A stretch of 64,000 nucleotides of DNA from Acidobacteriota bacterium (lineage in GTDB: Bacteria > Acidobacteriota > Thermoanaerobaculia > Gp7-AA8), in the NCBI GenBank assembly GCA_019244185.1, contig JAFATB010000020.1, forward strand, positions 1 to 64,000, written 5' to 3'. This document shows positions 44,260 to 54,200 of this stretch, one piece after another (within the stretch, counting starts at the first letter, position 1; every line of letters begins with the position of its first letter). The notes beneath the pieces are model-generated. The model made no database searches and had not been told where the DNA came from. It saw nothing but the letters and a program-made list of their open reading frames with translations. The position numbers and the translations under genes were made by a program.

Positions 44260-47200
44260 ATGAGAAAGCTCTTTCTCCTGGTGTTGTGCGTGGCGGTCGT
44301 GTGCGCGTTTGCAGGCGCCGCGGCGGCGCAGTGTCCGAGCATCACGCCCGTCTCGCCCGGCAACATGCAGAGCAACGTGCCGCGCGGAGACAACGGAAGC
44401 GTGACGCTGACCTGGAACGCCGTCGCCGGCGCGAATCACTACGAAGTCCACTTCGGTCCCATGGGCTCCGGCTGCGGCGCGTCGCCGGTGGGCAACGTCA
44501 CGACCACCCACTTCTCGCCGGATGGTCCGCTCGACGACGGTGTCATGTACGAGTGGCGCGTGCAGGCCATCGGCGTTCCGACGTGCGCCACGCCGCCGGA
44601 CTCGGGCTGCTCCACCTTCACCACCACCTCCTGCCCCACCCCGCCCAACCTCACCGCGCCTCCCGACACCACCATTCCGTACGGCTCGGTCACGCTGCAG
44701 TGGGATCCCTCGCCAAACGCCACGAGCTACGAGGTCTTCGTCGGGTTCGACAGCTACTCGCCGACGACGATGGGCTACACGACCGCGACGTCGAAGACGA
44801 TCGTCGTCGGACCGGGCCACTACATCGACTGGTACGTGCGAGCGCGCGCCACCGCGTGCGATGACGCCGAGTCGGTGCACGCGATGTTCAACACCTCGTG
44901 CCCGTCGACGCCGCCGCAGCTGCAGTCGCCCGGCGACGGCGCGACGCTGCCTGCATCCAACGTCGTCAACTTCAGCTGGACCGCCGTCCCCGGCGCATCG
45001 AGCTACGACCTCAAGATGTCGCCCGACGGCGGCACGACGTGGAACGTCGTCCTGTCGAACATCCACACCACGACCATCAGCGAATCGATCCCCGCGGGCG
45101 AATACCTGTGGGAGATCCGCGCGAACTTCGAAGGCGACTGCGACGCGCTCTACGCCGATCCGCGCACGCTGCACGTCGTCGGCGCCAGCTCGTGCGACGA
45201 CAATCATCCGGCGGAGCTGCTCTCGCCCGACAACGGCGCGGAGCACGTGGCGAACCCGGTGATGTTCGAGTGGTCGTCCGTGCCGAACGCGACGAGCTAC
45301 AGCCTCTTCGTACAGCGCGACAACGGCTCGCCGCAGCTCCTCGCCACCACCACCAACACGCACTACGAAGCGACGCTCGCCGCCACGACCGTGCACTGGA
45401 AAGTCGAGGCGTCGTTCGACGGCTGCCCGGGCGAGACGTCCGACATCCAGTCGTTCACGATCGGCACCGATACCTGTCCTGCGAATCCCGGCATCGCGAC
45501 GCTCGTCTCGCCGGCGAACAACGCGGGCGGCCTCAGCTCGCCCGTCACGTTCCGCTGGAACCCGGTCGCGGGCGCGACGCGCTACACCGTCTACGCGCTC
45601 TATCCGAACGCGCAGCCGCGCGAGCTCGGCGACACCGACGACACGCAGCTGAGCGCCGAGCTGACCACCGGCACCGGCCTCTGGTACGTGCAGACGCACT
45701 TCGGCGACGACTGTCCGACCACGCTCAGCGACCGCCGCGTCTTCACCGTCACCACCGGCGCCAATTGCACCAGCGCGCCGCCGCAGCTCACTGCGCCCGC
45801 GAACGGCGCGCATCTGCCGACGCCCGTCACCTTCGCATGGAGCGACGTCCCCGACGCGACCTCGTATCAACTCTTCGTCGCGGTCGGCGACGGCGGCTTC
45901 TCGCTCTACGGCGAAACCTCCGACAACTCGATCGAGCGCACGCTTCCGACCGGCAACATCAAGTGGTTCGTCGTGGCGAAGCTCGCGGCGTGTCCCGAGC
46001 TGCGCAGCGCGATCGGCTTCTTCGCCGTCATCGACGAGGTGAGCTGCCCCGACGGCACGATCGCGCTCACCGCGCCCGCCGCGGATGCGACGACGTCCTC
46101 GCCCGTGCACTTCGCGTGGAGCGCGGTCGCCGGCGCGACGTCGTACCGCGTGTGGGCGTCGTCGCACGACAGCGTCCCCGCGATCGTGGCGCGCACGAGC
46201 GCAACTGAAACCACCGTCGGTCTGCCCGCGGGCAGCTTCACGTTCTACGTCGAAGCGCTGCGCGATGGCTGCACGTCGATCCTCTCCGACGAGCGCGGGT
46301 TCACCGTCGCGCGCGCGCAGGGCTGCGAGAACCGTCCCGCGCCAACGCTCGTGTTTCCCGCCGGCACCGCGCAGCAGCCCACCGCGATCCACACGACGCC
46401 GGTCACGCTGACGTGGAACGCGGTGCCCGACGCGATCGGCTATCGCGTCTGGGTCGCGGGCGACGATCTCGCGTTCGCCGACGTCGCGCTGACGCGCGAT
46501 ACGCACTACGACTTCGAGGCCACGCGCGGCTCGTTCGTCTGGTTCGTGCAGGCGCTCTTCGACGGCTGCGATCCTGTCGCGTCGGCGCGCGCGTTCTTCA
46601 CCGTCGACATCGCCGAAGGGGAATGCCCCACCGGCGTCCCGACGATCACCTCGCCCGCCGAAGGCGCGACCGCGACCTCGCCCGTGACGTTCGCGTGGAC
46701 GGGCGTCGACGGCGCGAAGAAGTACCGTCTCTTGGTCTCCCTCAACGACGGCGAGCCGCAGCTCCTCGGCACCACCACCGACACCGAGCTGACGCGCATC
46801 CTGCCGCCGGGCAGCATCACCGCGAGCGTCGAAGCCGTGTTCGACGAATGCCCGTCGACGTTCGCCGCGCGCGTGCACTTCACGATTCCGCGCTCGCAGA
46901 GCTGCTCCGACACCGGCGCCGTGCTCGTCACGCCGCCCGACGGCGCGATGGGCGTCGCGAACCCGGTCGACTTCAGCTGGCAGCCGGTCAGCGGCGCGCT
47001 GCGCTACGTCGTCGTCGCCTCGCTCGACGGCGGCGCGCCGACCGCGCTCGGGACGACCGAGGACACGCACTTCTCGCGGAAGCTCCCGGTGGGACACATC
47101 GAATGGTTCGTGGTCGCGCTCTTCGCGAGCTGCGAGCCGGTCGAGTCGCAGCACTTCACGTTCGACATCGCGGACGGCGGCGCATGCGCGCACCGCGCGC

Positions 47201-49569
47201 CGATTCTGCTCCGTCCTACATCCGAGAATCAGATCACCGCGGGCGCGGTGTCCTTCCTCTGGACGCCGGTGCCCGATGCGACCGGCTATCGTCTGTGGGC
47301 GTGGAAGGGCGGCTCCGATCCGGCGATCGTCGCCTCGACCACCGAGCCCAAAGCGACCGTCAACCTCGGCACCGGCACGTACGCCACGTACGTCGAGGCG
47401 CTGTTCGACGGCTGCCCGTCGACGGAGTCCGCGATCAGCGAGTTCACCGTGCTGCCGGCGCCGCCGTGCGGCACGCCCGCGCGTCCGACCGCGACGGTGA
47501 TCGGCCAGGCGCTCAGCAACACGACCTACACCGTGAGCTGGGACGCGCTGCCGAACGTCACCACGTACGAGATCCAGGAAGCGACGAAGCCCGACTTCTC
47601 CGACGCCGCCACCTTCACCACGAACGACGTCTCCAGGCGCTTCTCGCATGAGGTCACGACCGGCGTGCGGCAGTACCTCTATCGCGTGCGCGGCGTGAGC
47701 ACGTGCAACGATCAGCGCGGGCGTTACTCGGAGATCGTCGGCGTCTTCATCGTCGCGTCGAAGACGAACAACGGCAGCGCGGAAGTCGGCTCGACCGAGC
47801 ACGTCACGCAGACGGTCTTCCTCCCCGGCAGCGACGCGAATCCGCCGTTGCACTTCAGCGTCACCGCCGACAAGCCGTGGATCACCATCACGCCGTCGTC
47901 GGGCCTGCTGCCGCCTGAAGGCATCACGCTCACGATCAGCGCCGATCCCACCGCCCTCGCCCTCGGCACGAACACGGGCACGATCCACGTGCAATACACC
48001 GGCGCCGCCGCGACGCGCTTCGCGTCGCATGCGTCGACGGTGACGACCGTGCCGATCTCCGTCAGCCTCGTCACGCCGGTCGAGCCGACCGGTCAGGGCA
48101 CACCGCCGCCCGATGCGCTCATCTTTCCCGTCGTGGGACACGCCGCCGGCGTGAATGATTCGCTCTTTGAATCCGACATCCGCGTCACGAACCTCACCGC
48201 GCAGACGATGCGCTACGCGGTGAGCTACACGCCGACCGGCACGAACGGCACGCAGACCGGCAGCTCGACCGAGATCGAGATCCTGCCGAATGCGACCATC
48301 GCGCTCGACGACATCATCTCCAGCGTCTTCGGCACCGGCACAACCTCGAGCACGCTGGGCATGCTCGAGCTGCGTCCGCTCACGACGTCCGCCGACGCGC
48401 CCGCGCCGTTCGGCGCCTTCGCGTCGACGATCCGGCAGCTGACCACCGCCGCGTCGAGCCGCACGTACAACTTCACGCCGAACGGCACGTTCGGACAGTT
48501 CATCCCGGCGACGCTCTTCTCCGACTTCGTCGGCCGCTCGACGACCGGACCGAATCCGATCCTCTCGCTGCAGCAGGTCGCGCAGTCGAGCGCCTACCGC
48601 GCGAACTTCGGCTTCGCGGAAGCGTCCGGCCAGCCCGTCGATCTCAGCGTGCGCGTCTACGACACGGCGAACACGCTGCTGGCCACCATCCCCGTGTCAC
48701 TGCAGGCCGGCGAGCACCGCCAGATCAACGGCATGCTCGCGCAGAACGGCGTCGACAACCTCACCGACGGCCGCGTCGAAGTGGAAGTCGTCGGCGGCGA
48801 AGGCAAGGTCACCGCGTACGTCTCCGAGATCGACAACAAGACCAACGATCCGCTGCTCGTCTCGCCCGTCGTCAAAGGCGCGGTCGCATCGAAGCGCTGG
48901 GTCGTGCCGGGCATGGCCGTCATCAACAACGGCGTCGCGAACTGGGTCAGCGACCTGCGCATCTTCAACGCCGGCGCGGCGACCGACGCGACGGTGACGT
49001 TCTATCCGCAGGGCGACCCCGGCGCCGCGGTGCAGAAGCAGATTCACCTCGAGGCCGGCGAGATCAAGGTGCTCGACAACGTCGTCGGCTCGTTCTTCGC
49101 GCAGCCGAACGGCCTCGGCGGCGCGATCGCCATCGATACGCCGCAGGACAGCCTGCTCACCGCCACCGCGCGCACGTACAACCAGACCGGCAACGGCACC
49201 TACGGCCAGTACATCCCCGGCGTCACGCCCGCGCAGTCGGTCGGCATGAACGACCGCGCGCTGCAGCTGTTGCAGCTCGAGCAGTCGTCGCGCTTCCGCA
49301 CGAACATCGCGGTCGTTGAAACGTCCGGCGCGCCGGCGACGGTCGAGGTCACGGCCATCGTGCCCGACTCGCTCGCCTCGCCGGTGATCACGATCCCGCT
49401 CGCGGCGAACGAGTTCCGCCAGTTCTCCCTCGGCGACTTCGGCTTCACCGACGCCGCCTACAACGCGCGCGTGACGGTGAAGGTCATCGCCGGCGACGGC
49501 CGCGTGACCGCGTACGGTTCCGCGATCGACGCCACGACGCAAGACCCGACGTACGTACCCGCGCAGTAG
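44260..49569 (+). CDS. Large secreted protein with about 12 fibronectin-III-like repeats
   Basis: 1769 aa; ATG 44260 preceded by CGGAGATCGGA. Signal peptide LFLLVLCVAVVCAFAGAAAA. Residues ~25-1160 hold about 12 repeats of ~90-97 aa with the pattern Cys-P...(L/I)TSPAxGA, VTFAWSxVxGATxYRLxV, and FDGCP near the end; the paired Cys suggest one disulfide per repeat. Then a beta domain ~1165-1280 and a ~450-residue C-terminal region beginning IFPVVGHAAGVNDSLFESDI, a type seen in Acidobacteriota secreted proteins. Probably a surface or matrix adhesin. No sortase or autotransporter signal. Confidence 0.85.
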   Translation: MRKLFLLVLCVAVVCAFAGAAAAQCPSITPVSPGNMQSNVPRGDNGSVTLTWNAVAGANHYEVHFGPMGSGCGASPVGNVTTTHFSPDGPLDDGVMYEWRVQAIGVPTCATPPDSGCSTFTTTSCPTPPNLTAPPDTTIPYGSVTLQWDPSPNATSYEVFVGFDSYSPTTMGYTTATSKTIVVGPGHYIDWYVRARATACDDAESVHAMFNTSCPSTPPQLQSPGDGATLPASNVVNFSWTAVPGASSYDLKMSPDGGTTWNVVLSNIHTTTISESIPAGEYLWEIRANFEGDCDALYADPRTLHVVGASSCDDNHPAELLSPDNGAEHVANPVMFEWSSVPNATSYSLFVQRDNGSPQLLATTTNTHYEATLAATTVHWKVEASFDGCPGETSDIQSFTIGTDTCPANPGIATLVSPANNAGGLSSPVTFRWNPVAGATRYTVYALYPNAQPRELGDTDDTQLSAELTTGTGLWYVQTHFGDDCPTTLSDRRVFTVTTGANCTSAPPQLTAPANGAHLPTPVTFAWSDVPDATSYQLFVAVGDGGFSLYGETSDNSIERTLPTGNIKWFVVAKLAACPELRSAIGFFAVIDEVSCPDGTIALTAPAADATTSSPVHFAWSAVAGATSYRVWASSHDSVPAIVARTSATETTVGLPAGSFTFYVEALRDGCTSILSDERGFTVARAQGCENRPAPTLVFPAGTAQQPTAIHTTPVTLTWNAVPDAIGYRVWVAGDDLAFADVALTRDTHYDFEATRGSFVWFVQALFDGCDPVASARAFFTVDIAEGECPTGVPTITSPAEGATATSPVTFAWTGVDGAKKYRLLVSLNDGEPQLLGTTTDTELTRILPPGSITASVEAVFDECPSTFAARVHFTIPRSQSCSDTGAVLVTPPDGAMGVANPVDFSWQPVSGALRYVVVASLDGGAPTALGTTEDTHFSRKLPVGHIEWFVVALFASCEPVESQHFTFDIADGGACAHRAPILLRPTSENQITAGAVSFLWTPVPDATGYRLWAWKGGSDPAIVASTTEPKATVNLGTGTYATYVEALFDGCPSTESAISEFTVLPAPPCGTPARPTATVIGQALSNTTYTVSWDALPNVTTYEIQEATKPDFSDAATFTTNDVSRRFSHEVTTGVRQYLYRVRGVSTCNDQRGRYSEIVGVFIVASKTNNGSAEVGSTEHVTQTVFLPGSDANPPLHFSVTADKPWITITPSSGLLPPEGITLTISADPTALALGTNTGTIHVQYTGAAATRFASHASTVTTVPISVSLVTPVEPTGQGTPPPDALIFPVVGHAAGVNDSLFESDIRVTNLTAQTMRYAVSYTPTGTNGTQTGSSTEIEILPNATIALDDIISSVFGTGTTSSTLGMLELRPLTTSADAPAPFGAFASTIRQLTTAASSRTYNFTPNGTFGQFIPATLFSDFVGRSTTGPNPILSLQQVAQSSAYRANFGFAEASGQPVDLSVRVYDTANTLLATIPVSLQAGEHRQINGMLAQNGVDNLTDGRVEVEVVGGEGKVTAYVSEIDNKTNDPLLVSPVVKGAVASKRWVVPGMAVINNGVANWVSDLRIFNAGAATDATVTFYPQGDPGAAVQKQIHLEAGEIKVLDNVVGSFFAQPNGLGGAIAIDTPQDSLLTATARTYNQTGNGTYGQYIPGVTPAQSVGMNDRALQLLQLEQSSRFRTNIAVVETSGAPATVEVTAIVPDSLASPVITIPLAANEFRQFSLGDFGFTDAAYNARVTVKVIAGDGRVTAYGSAIDATTQDPTYVPAQ

Positions 49570-49582
49570 AGAGCGTGATCAG

Positions 49583-49616
49583 CGAAGGTGCCGCGGAACT
49601 TACCGCGGCACCTTCG
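49583..49616. terminator. Perfect 14-bp hairpin between convergent genes
   Basis: CGAAGGTGCCGCGG (49583-49596) pairs fully with CCGCGGCACCTTCG (49603-49616), 6-nt loop, no U-tract on either side. The loop contains the TAA stop of the minus-strand gene. Probably a bidirectional terminator or mRNA-end stabiliser. Confidence 0.6.
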
Positions 49617-50643
49617 AGAGGAACGTCTCTTCGCTGATGTAGAGCGCGCACGCATCCACTTCAAAGAGATCCGAGCCGATGCTCGACGTGCGGATCAGCT
49701 GCGGCGTTCCGCCCGCGAGCGGCACGCGCATGATCGACGCGTCTTCCGAATCCACGCCGGAGCGGATGAAGTAGACCGTGCCGTCTTCGACGCGCGGCCC
49801 GCCTTCGATCGCGTCGTCGAGCACGAGCGGCGTGATCGCGCCGTCCGCCTTCGCGATGCGGAAGAGACCCGCGCCGCTATCGGTCGCACCCAGCGTGACG
49901 ATCGAGTCGCCCGCGTCGTCGATGGGACCGGCCGAGATCGCGTCCGTCACGTGCACCACCGGCCCTCCCGCTTTCGCCACGCGCCGCAGTCCCTGCGCCG
50001 GATTGCCGGTCGCATCGCCGGACTCGCTGAACCAGATGTCGTCTCCGTCGAGCAGCAGCTCGATCGGCGCGGAGAGATTCGACGCGAGCGTGACGCGTCC
50101 GACCCCGTCGTTGCGCACGCCTTCGATCTTGCCGTCCGGCTCAATGGTCTGGTTGTCGATCGAGATCGTTCCCACCGACACCCAGTACACGTACGTACCA
50201 TCGGTGGCGATGGAGAAGGGAGCGATGACATCCGACGCGATGACCTCGACGTCGGACTTCGGCCGAGGCAGCGCACCGATGATGACGTCCGGCTTCTGGA
50301 TCTTCAGGATCGCGCCGGCCGGCAGCGGATCGTCGAAGGTCGGCGGAATCGCGCCGATGTAGATGTGCGTGCCGTCGACCGTCATCGAGAGCACGAGCCA
50401 GTCGGAGAGATCGGCGATCTCCTCCACCTCCCCGCCGTTCTTCGGCACGCGATACAGCGACCCGAAGTCTTCGGCGAAGTACACGTAGCGATCGTCCGTC
50501 GTGAAGACGCTGGTCACCGTCTCCGCGAGCGGCGCGTTGAGGAACACGCAGCGCGAGCCGTCGCCCGGCGTGACGGCGCGATGTTTCGCGAAGGCGGGCA
50601 ACGCGAGAGCGAATGCGAGCACGAGCAGCGCTTGTTTCTTCAT
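49600..50643 (-). CDS. Secreted beta-propeller-like protein
   Basis: 347 aa from ATG 50643; signal peptide MKKQALLVLAFALALPAFA. Repeated units of the form DDRYVYFAEDFGSLYRVPKNGGEVE, GTYVYWVSVG, DDIWFSESGD and DGTVYFIRSG fit a propeller of the DUF5050/NHL-like kind. No catalytic motif. Convergent with the large repeat protein and probably also extracytoplasmic. Confidence 0.78.
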   Translation of the reverse strand: MKKQALLVLAFALALPAFAKHRAVTPGDGSRCVFLNAPLAETVTSVFTTDDRYVYFAEDFGSLYRVPKNGGEVEEIADLSDWLVLSMTVDGTHIYIGAIPPTFDDPLPAGAILKIQKPDVIIGALPRPKSDVEVIASDVIAPFSIATDGTYVYWVSVGTISIDNQTIEPDGKIEGVRNDGVGRVTLASNLSAPIELLLDGDDIWFSESGDATGNPAQGLRRVAKAGGPVVHVTDAISAGPIDDAGDSIVTLGATDSGAGLFRIAKADGAITPLVLDDAIEGGPRVEDGTVYFIRSGVDSEDASIMRVPLAGGTPQLIRTSSIGSDLFEVDACALYISEETFLSKVPR

Positions 50644-50729
50644 CGGTGCGCGGAGTCTACGCCGCACGATTCACGGAACCTGGAAAACATCCGTGAACGC
50701 CGTGGCGGCTTCATCCGCCGCACGCGCTC

Positions 50730-50757
50730 ATGACAAGATGCGGGCGCGCCCTATAAT
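50730..50757 (+). promoter_or_regulatory. Promoter of the lpd-E1 operon
   Basis: ATGACA at 50730-50735, 16-nt spacer, perfect TATAAT at 50752-50757. Predicted start near 50764, then GGAGG and the TTG start codon at 50782. The best-matching sigma-70 promoter I noticed in the window. Confidence 0.65.
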
Positions 50758-50781
50758 GCGCGCCGCACACGGAGGTACCCC

Positions 50782-52173
50782 TTGGCAGAACAGCAATACG
50801 ACGTACTCATCATCGGCAGCGGACCGGGCGGCTACGTCGCCGGAATCCGCGCCGGGCAGCTCGGTCTCAAAGTCGGCGTCATCGAGAAGGATCCCTTCCT
50901 CGGCGGCACCTGTCTGCACCGCGGCTGCATCCCCACGAAATCGCTCCTCGAGAACGCCGACATCTGGCAGAAGATCCAGAAGGCGAAGGACTTCGGCATC
51001 ACCGTCGGCGACGTGACGATCGACTTCTCGCAGGTTCAGAAGCGCAAGCAGAGCGTCGTCGACAACAACGCCAAAGGCATCGAGTTCCTCTTCAAGAAGA
51101 ACAAGGTCGAGCGCATCACCGGCTTCGGCAAAGTCATCGACCGCAACACCGTCGAGGTCGACGGCAAGAAGCTCAAGACGAAGAACATCCTGCTCGCGAT
51201 GGGCTCCGTGCCGAAAGACCTGCCGCACATCAAGGCCGACGGCAAGCGCATCATCAACTCCGATCACATCCTGAACCTCGACCACATCCCCGCGTCGATG
51301 CTCGTCATCGGCGCCGGCGCCGTCGGCTCCGAATTCGCGTCGATCTTCTCGCGCTTCGGCACGAAGACCACCATCGTCGAAGTGATGCCGCAGCTCCTGC
51401 CGATCGAAGACGAGGAGATCGCGAAGGAGTTCACGCGCATCTTCAAGAAGAAAGGCGTCGACGTCCTCACCGATGCGAAAGTGCTGTCGTGCGAGGTCAC
51501 TGACAGCGGCGTGAAGTCCGTCGTCGAGACCAAAGGCAAGCAGCAGACGATCGAGACGGAGCTCGTGCTCTCCGCGACCGGCCGCGGCCCCGTGACGTCG
51601 AACTGCGGACTCGAGAACCTCAAAGGCGTGCAGCTCGACAAGCGCGGCTACATCAGCGTCGATCCGCTCATGCGCACCGGCGAGCCGAACGTCTACGCGA
51701 TCGGCGACATCGTCCCCACGCCCGCGCTCGCGCACTGCGCGTCCGCCGAAGGCATCCTCGCCGTCGAGCACATCGCTGGCAAGGAAGTGCGTCCGATCAA
51801 CTACGACCACGTGCCGAATGCGACGTACACCGACCCCGAGGTTGCGTCGGTGGGCCTCACGGAAAAGAAGGCGAAGGAACGCGGGTACGACGTGAAGATC
51901 GGCAAGTTCCCGTTCACCGCGAACTCGAAGGCGAAGATCGTCGGCGAGGCGAGCGGCCTCGTGAAGTACGTCGTCGACGCGAAGTACGACGAGATCCTCG
52001 GCGTGCACATCGTCGGACCGAAAGCGACGGAGCTGATCGTCGAGGCGTGCGCCGCGCTGGAGCTCGAGGCGACCAGCGAGTCGATCGCGAAAACCATTCA
52101 CGCGCATCCGACGCTCTCCGAGGCGCTCATGGAAGCGGCGGAGGACGTCGCGGGACACGCGATTCACTACTGA
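50782..52173 (+). CDS. lpdA: Dihydrolipoyl dehydrogenase (E3)
   Basis: 463 aa; TTG start at 50782 with GGAGG seven nt upstream. FAD loop VLIIGSGPGGYVAG, redox-active disulfide GGTCLHRGCIPTKS, NAD-binding LVIGAGAVGSEFAS and a C-terminal dimer domain with the catalytic His (HAHPTLSE). Reoxidises the lipoyl group of a 2-oxoacid dehydrogenase complex. First gene of a three-gene operon: its stop overlaps the E1-alpha start as TGATG. Confidence 0.95.
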   Translation: MAEQQYDVLIIGSGPGGYVAGIRAGQLGLKVGVIEKDPFLGGTCLHRGCIPTKSLLENADIWQKIQKAKDFGITVGDVTIDFSQVQKRKQSVVDNNAKGIEFLFKKNKVERITGFGKVIDRNTVEVDGKKLKTKNILLAMGSVPKDLPHIKADGKRIINSDHILNLDHIPASMLVIGAGAVGSEFASIFSRFGTKTTIVEVMPQLLPIEDEEIAKEFTRIFKKKGVDVLTDAKVLSCEVTDSGVKSVVETKGKQQTIETELVLSATGRGPVTSNCGLENLKGVQLDKRGYISVDPLMRTGEPNVYAIGDIVPTPALAHCASAEGILAVEHIAGKEVRPINYDHVPNATYTDPEVASVGLTEKKAKERGYDVKIGKFPFTANSKAKIVGEASGLVKYVVDAKYDEILGVHIVGPKATELIVEACAALELEATSESIAKTIHAHPTLSEALMEAAEDVAGHAIHY

Positions 52174-53192
52174 TGACTGAAGTTCTCACCAGCACCAACA
52201 CCCACGGTCTCGAGCGCGATCAGCTGCTCTCGATCGACTACTACCTGCGCCTCACGCGCACGCTCGAAGAGCGGCTCGTGGCGCTCTTCCGCCAGGCTAA
52301 AGTCATCGGCGGCCTGTATCGCTCGCTCGGCCAGGAAGGCGAATCGGTGGCCGCGGCGTTCGCGCTCGACTACAAGCAGGGCGACGTCGTGCAGCCGCTC
52401 ATCCGCAACATGGGCGCGATCCTCGTCGCCGGCGCCAAGCCGGCCGACATCATCAAGCAGTACATGGCCAAGGGCGACAGCCCGACGCGCGGCCGCGAGC
52501 TGAACATCCACTTCGGACATCCGGCGCGCGACGGCTTCATCGGCCAGATCTCGCAGCTCGGCGACATGATTCCGGTGATGGCCGGCATCACGCTCGCGGG
52601 CCGCATGCAGAAGAAGAACCTCGTCGGCCTTGCCTTCATCGGCGACGGCGGCTCGTCGACGGGCGCGTTCTACGAAGGGATGAACTTCGCGAGCGTGCAG
52701 CAGTTGCCACTCGTCGTCGTCATCGAGGACAACGGCTTCGCGTACTCGACGCCGACCAGCAAACAGACCGCGGCGAAGACGCTCGCCGACAAGGCGTACG
52801 CGTTCGGCTGCGCGGGCGAGACCGTCGACGGCAACGACGTGCTGGCGGTGTACGGCGCCGCGAAACGCGCCGTCGATCGCGCGCGCGCGGGCGGCGGCGT
52901 CACGCTCCTCGAGGTGAAGACCTTCCGCATGAAGGGTCACGCGGAGCACGACAACCAGGCGTACGTCGAGCCGGAGCTGATCGAGCAGTGGAAGGCGAAG
53001 GATCCGGTGGCGCGCTACGAGCGCGTGCTCCTCGAGCTCGGCGCCGCGACGCAGGACGACTTCACGCGCATCCAGGAGCGCGTGCGTCACGAAGTCGACG
53101 TCGCCACGGACGAAGCCGAACGCTCGCCGATGCCGAAGCCGGAAGAAGCAACGCGAGGACTCTTCGCGGGAGACGGATACTGGGATGCCTGA
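52173..53192 (+). CDS. 2-oxoacid dehydrogenase E1 alpha subunit
   Basis: 339 aa. Thiamine-diphosphate motif from GDGGSSTGAFYEGMN to the Asn in VVVIEDNGFAYST. Length and sequence fit the heterotetrameric E1 of pyruvate, branched-chain 2-oxoacid or acetoin complexes; which one cannot be settled by eye. Overlaps E1-beta by 8 nt, giving equal subunit synthesis. Confidence 0.93.
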   Translation: MTEVLTSTNTHGLERDQLLSIDYYLRLTRTLEERLVALFRQAKVIGGLYRSLGQEGESVAAAFALDYKQGDVVQPLIRNMGAILVAGAKPADIIKQYMAKGDSPTRGRELNIHFGHPARDGFIGQISQLGDMIPVMAGITLAGRMQKKNLVGLAFIGDGGSSTGAFYEGMNFASVQQLPLVVVIEDNGFAYSTPTSKQTAAKTLADKAYAFGCAGETVDGNDVLAVYGAAKRAVDRARAGGGVTLLEVKTFRMKGHAEHDNQAYVEPELIEQWKAKDPVARYERVLLELGAATQDDFTRIQERVRHEVDVATDEAERSPMPKPEEATRGLFAGDGYWDA

Positions 53193-54159
53193 GACGACTT
53201 ACCTCGACGCCATTCGCACCGCGATGATCGAGGAGATGGCGCGCGACGAGCGCGTGTTCCTCATCGGCGAAGACGTCGGCGCCTACGGCGGCGCGTTCAA
53301 GACCAGCGCCGGGATCCTCGACCAGTTCGGACCGGGACGCGTGATCGACACGCCGATCTCCGAGGTGGCCATCGTCGGCGCGGCGTCGGGCGCGGCGCTG
53401 ATGGGCATGCGCCCGATCGCGGAGATGCAGTTCATCGACTTCATCACCGTCGCGTACGACATGCTCGTCAACTTCACGGCGACGTCGCGTTACCGCGTCG
53501 GCAGCGCGTGCCCGCTCGTCGTGCGCGGACCCGCGGGCGGCGGCGTGCACGGCGGCCCGTTCCACTCGCTGAATCCCGAGGCGATGTTCATGAACCGGCC
53601 CGGCCTCAAGATCGTCGCGCCGGGCACGGCGTACGACGCGAAGGGGCTCATGAAGGCCGCGATCCGCGACGACGATCCAGTCATCTACATCGAGCACAAG
53701 TACCTCTACCGCCGCATCAAGGAAACGCTGCCGGAAGACGACTACATCGTGCCGATCGGCAAGGCCAACCGGCGTCGCGCGGGCAAAGACCTCACGATCG
53801 TGACGTGGGGCGCGATGATCTATCTCGCCGATGAAGTGGCAGACGAGCTGGCGAAGGATTTCATCTCGACGGAGATCCTCGACCTGCGCTCGATCCTGCC
53901 GTTCGACGAGGAGGCGATCCTCGAGTCGGTGGCGAAGACGAACCGCGTACTGATCCTGCACGAGGCGCCGCTCACCGGCGGCGCGGGCGCGGAGTTCGCC
54001 GCCCGCATCGCGGAGAAGGCGTTCGACTATCTCGACGCGCCGATCAAGCGCGTGGGCGCGCTTGACGTCCCGACGCCGTACTCGCCCCCGCTCGAAGCCG
54101 CCGCACTGCCGGACAAGACGCGCGTGCTCGCCGCGGCGCGCGAGCTGCTCGCGTACTGA
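53185..54159 (+). CDS. 2-oxoacid dehydrogenase E1 beta subunit
   Basis: 324 aa. Conserved FLIGEDVGAYGGAFK start, PISEVAIVGAASGAALMG and C-terminal transketolase-like domain (TNRVLILHEAPLTGGAGAEFA). Pairs with the preceding alpha subunit. The operon ends here; the expected E2 acyltransferase with lipoyl domain is not within the window. Confidence 0.94.
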   Translation: MPETTYLDAIRTAMIEEMARDERVFLIGEDVGAYGGAFKTSAGILDQFGPGRVIDTPISEVAIVGAASGAALMGMRPIAEMQFIDFITVAYDMLVNFTATSRYRVGSACPLVVRGPAGGGVHGGPFHSLNPEAMFMNRPGLKIVAPGTAYDAKGLMKAAIRDDDPVIYIEHKYLYRRIKETLPEDDYIVPIGKANRRRAGKDLTIVTWGAMIYLADEVADELAKDFISTEILDLRSILPFDEEAILESVAKTNRVLILHEAPLTGGAGAEFAARIAEKAFDYLDAPIKRVGALDVPTPYSPPLEAAALPDKTRVLAAARELLAY

Positions 54160-54200
54160 GGGGGGGTCTAGGTCTGCCTGGATCGCGCGAGCCACGGCGG

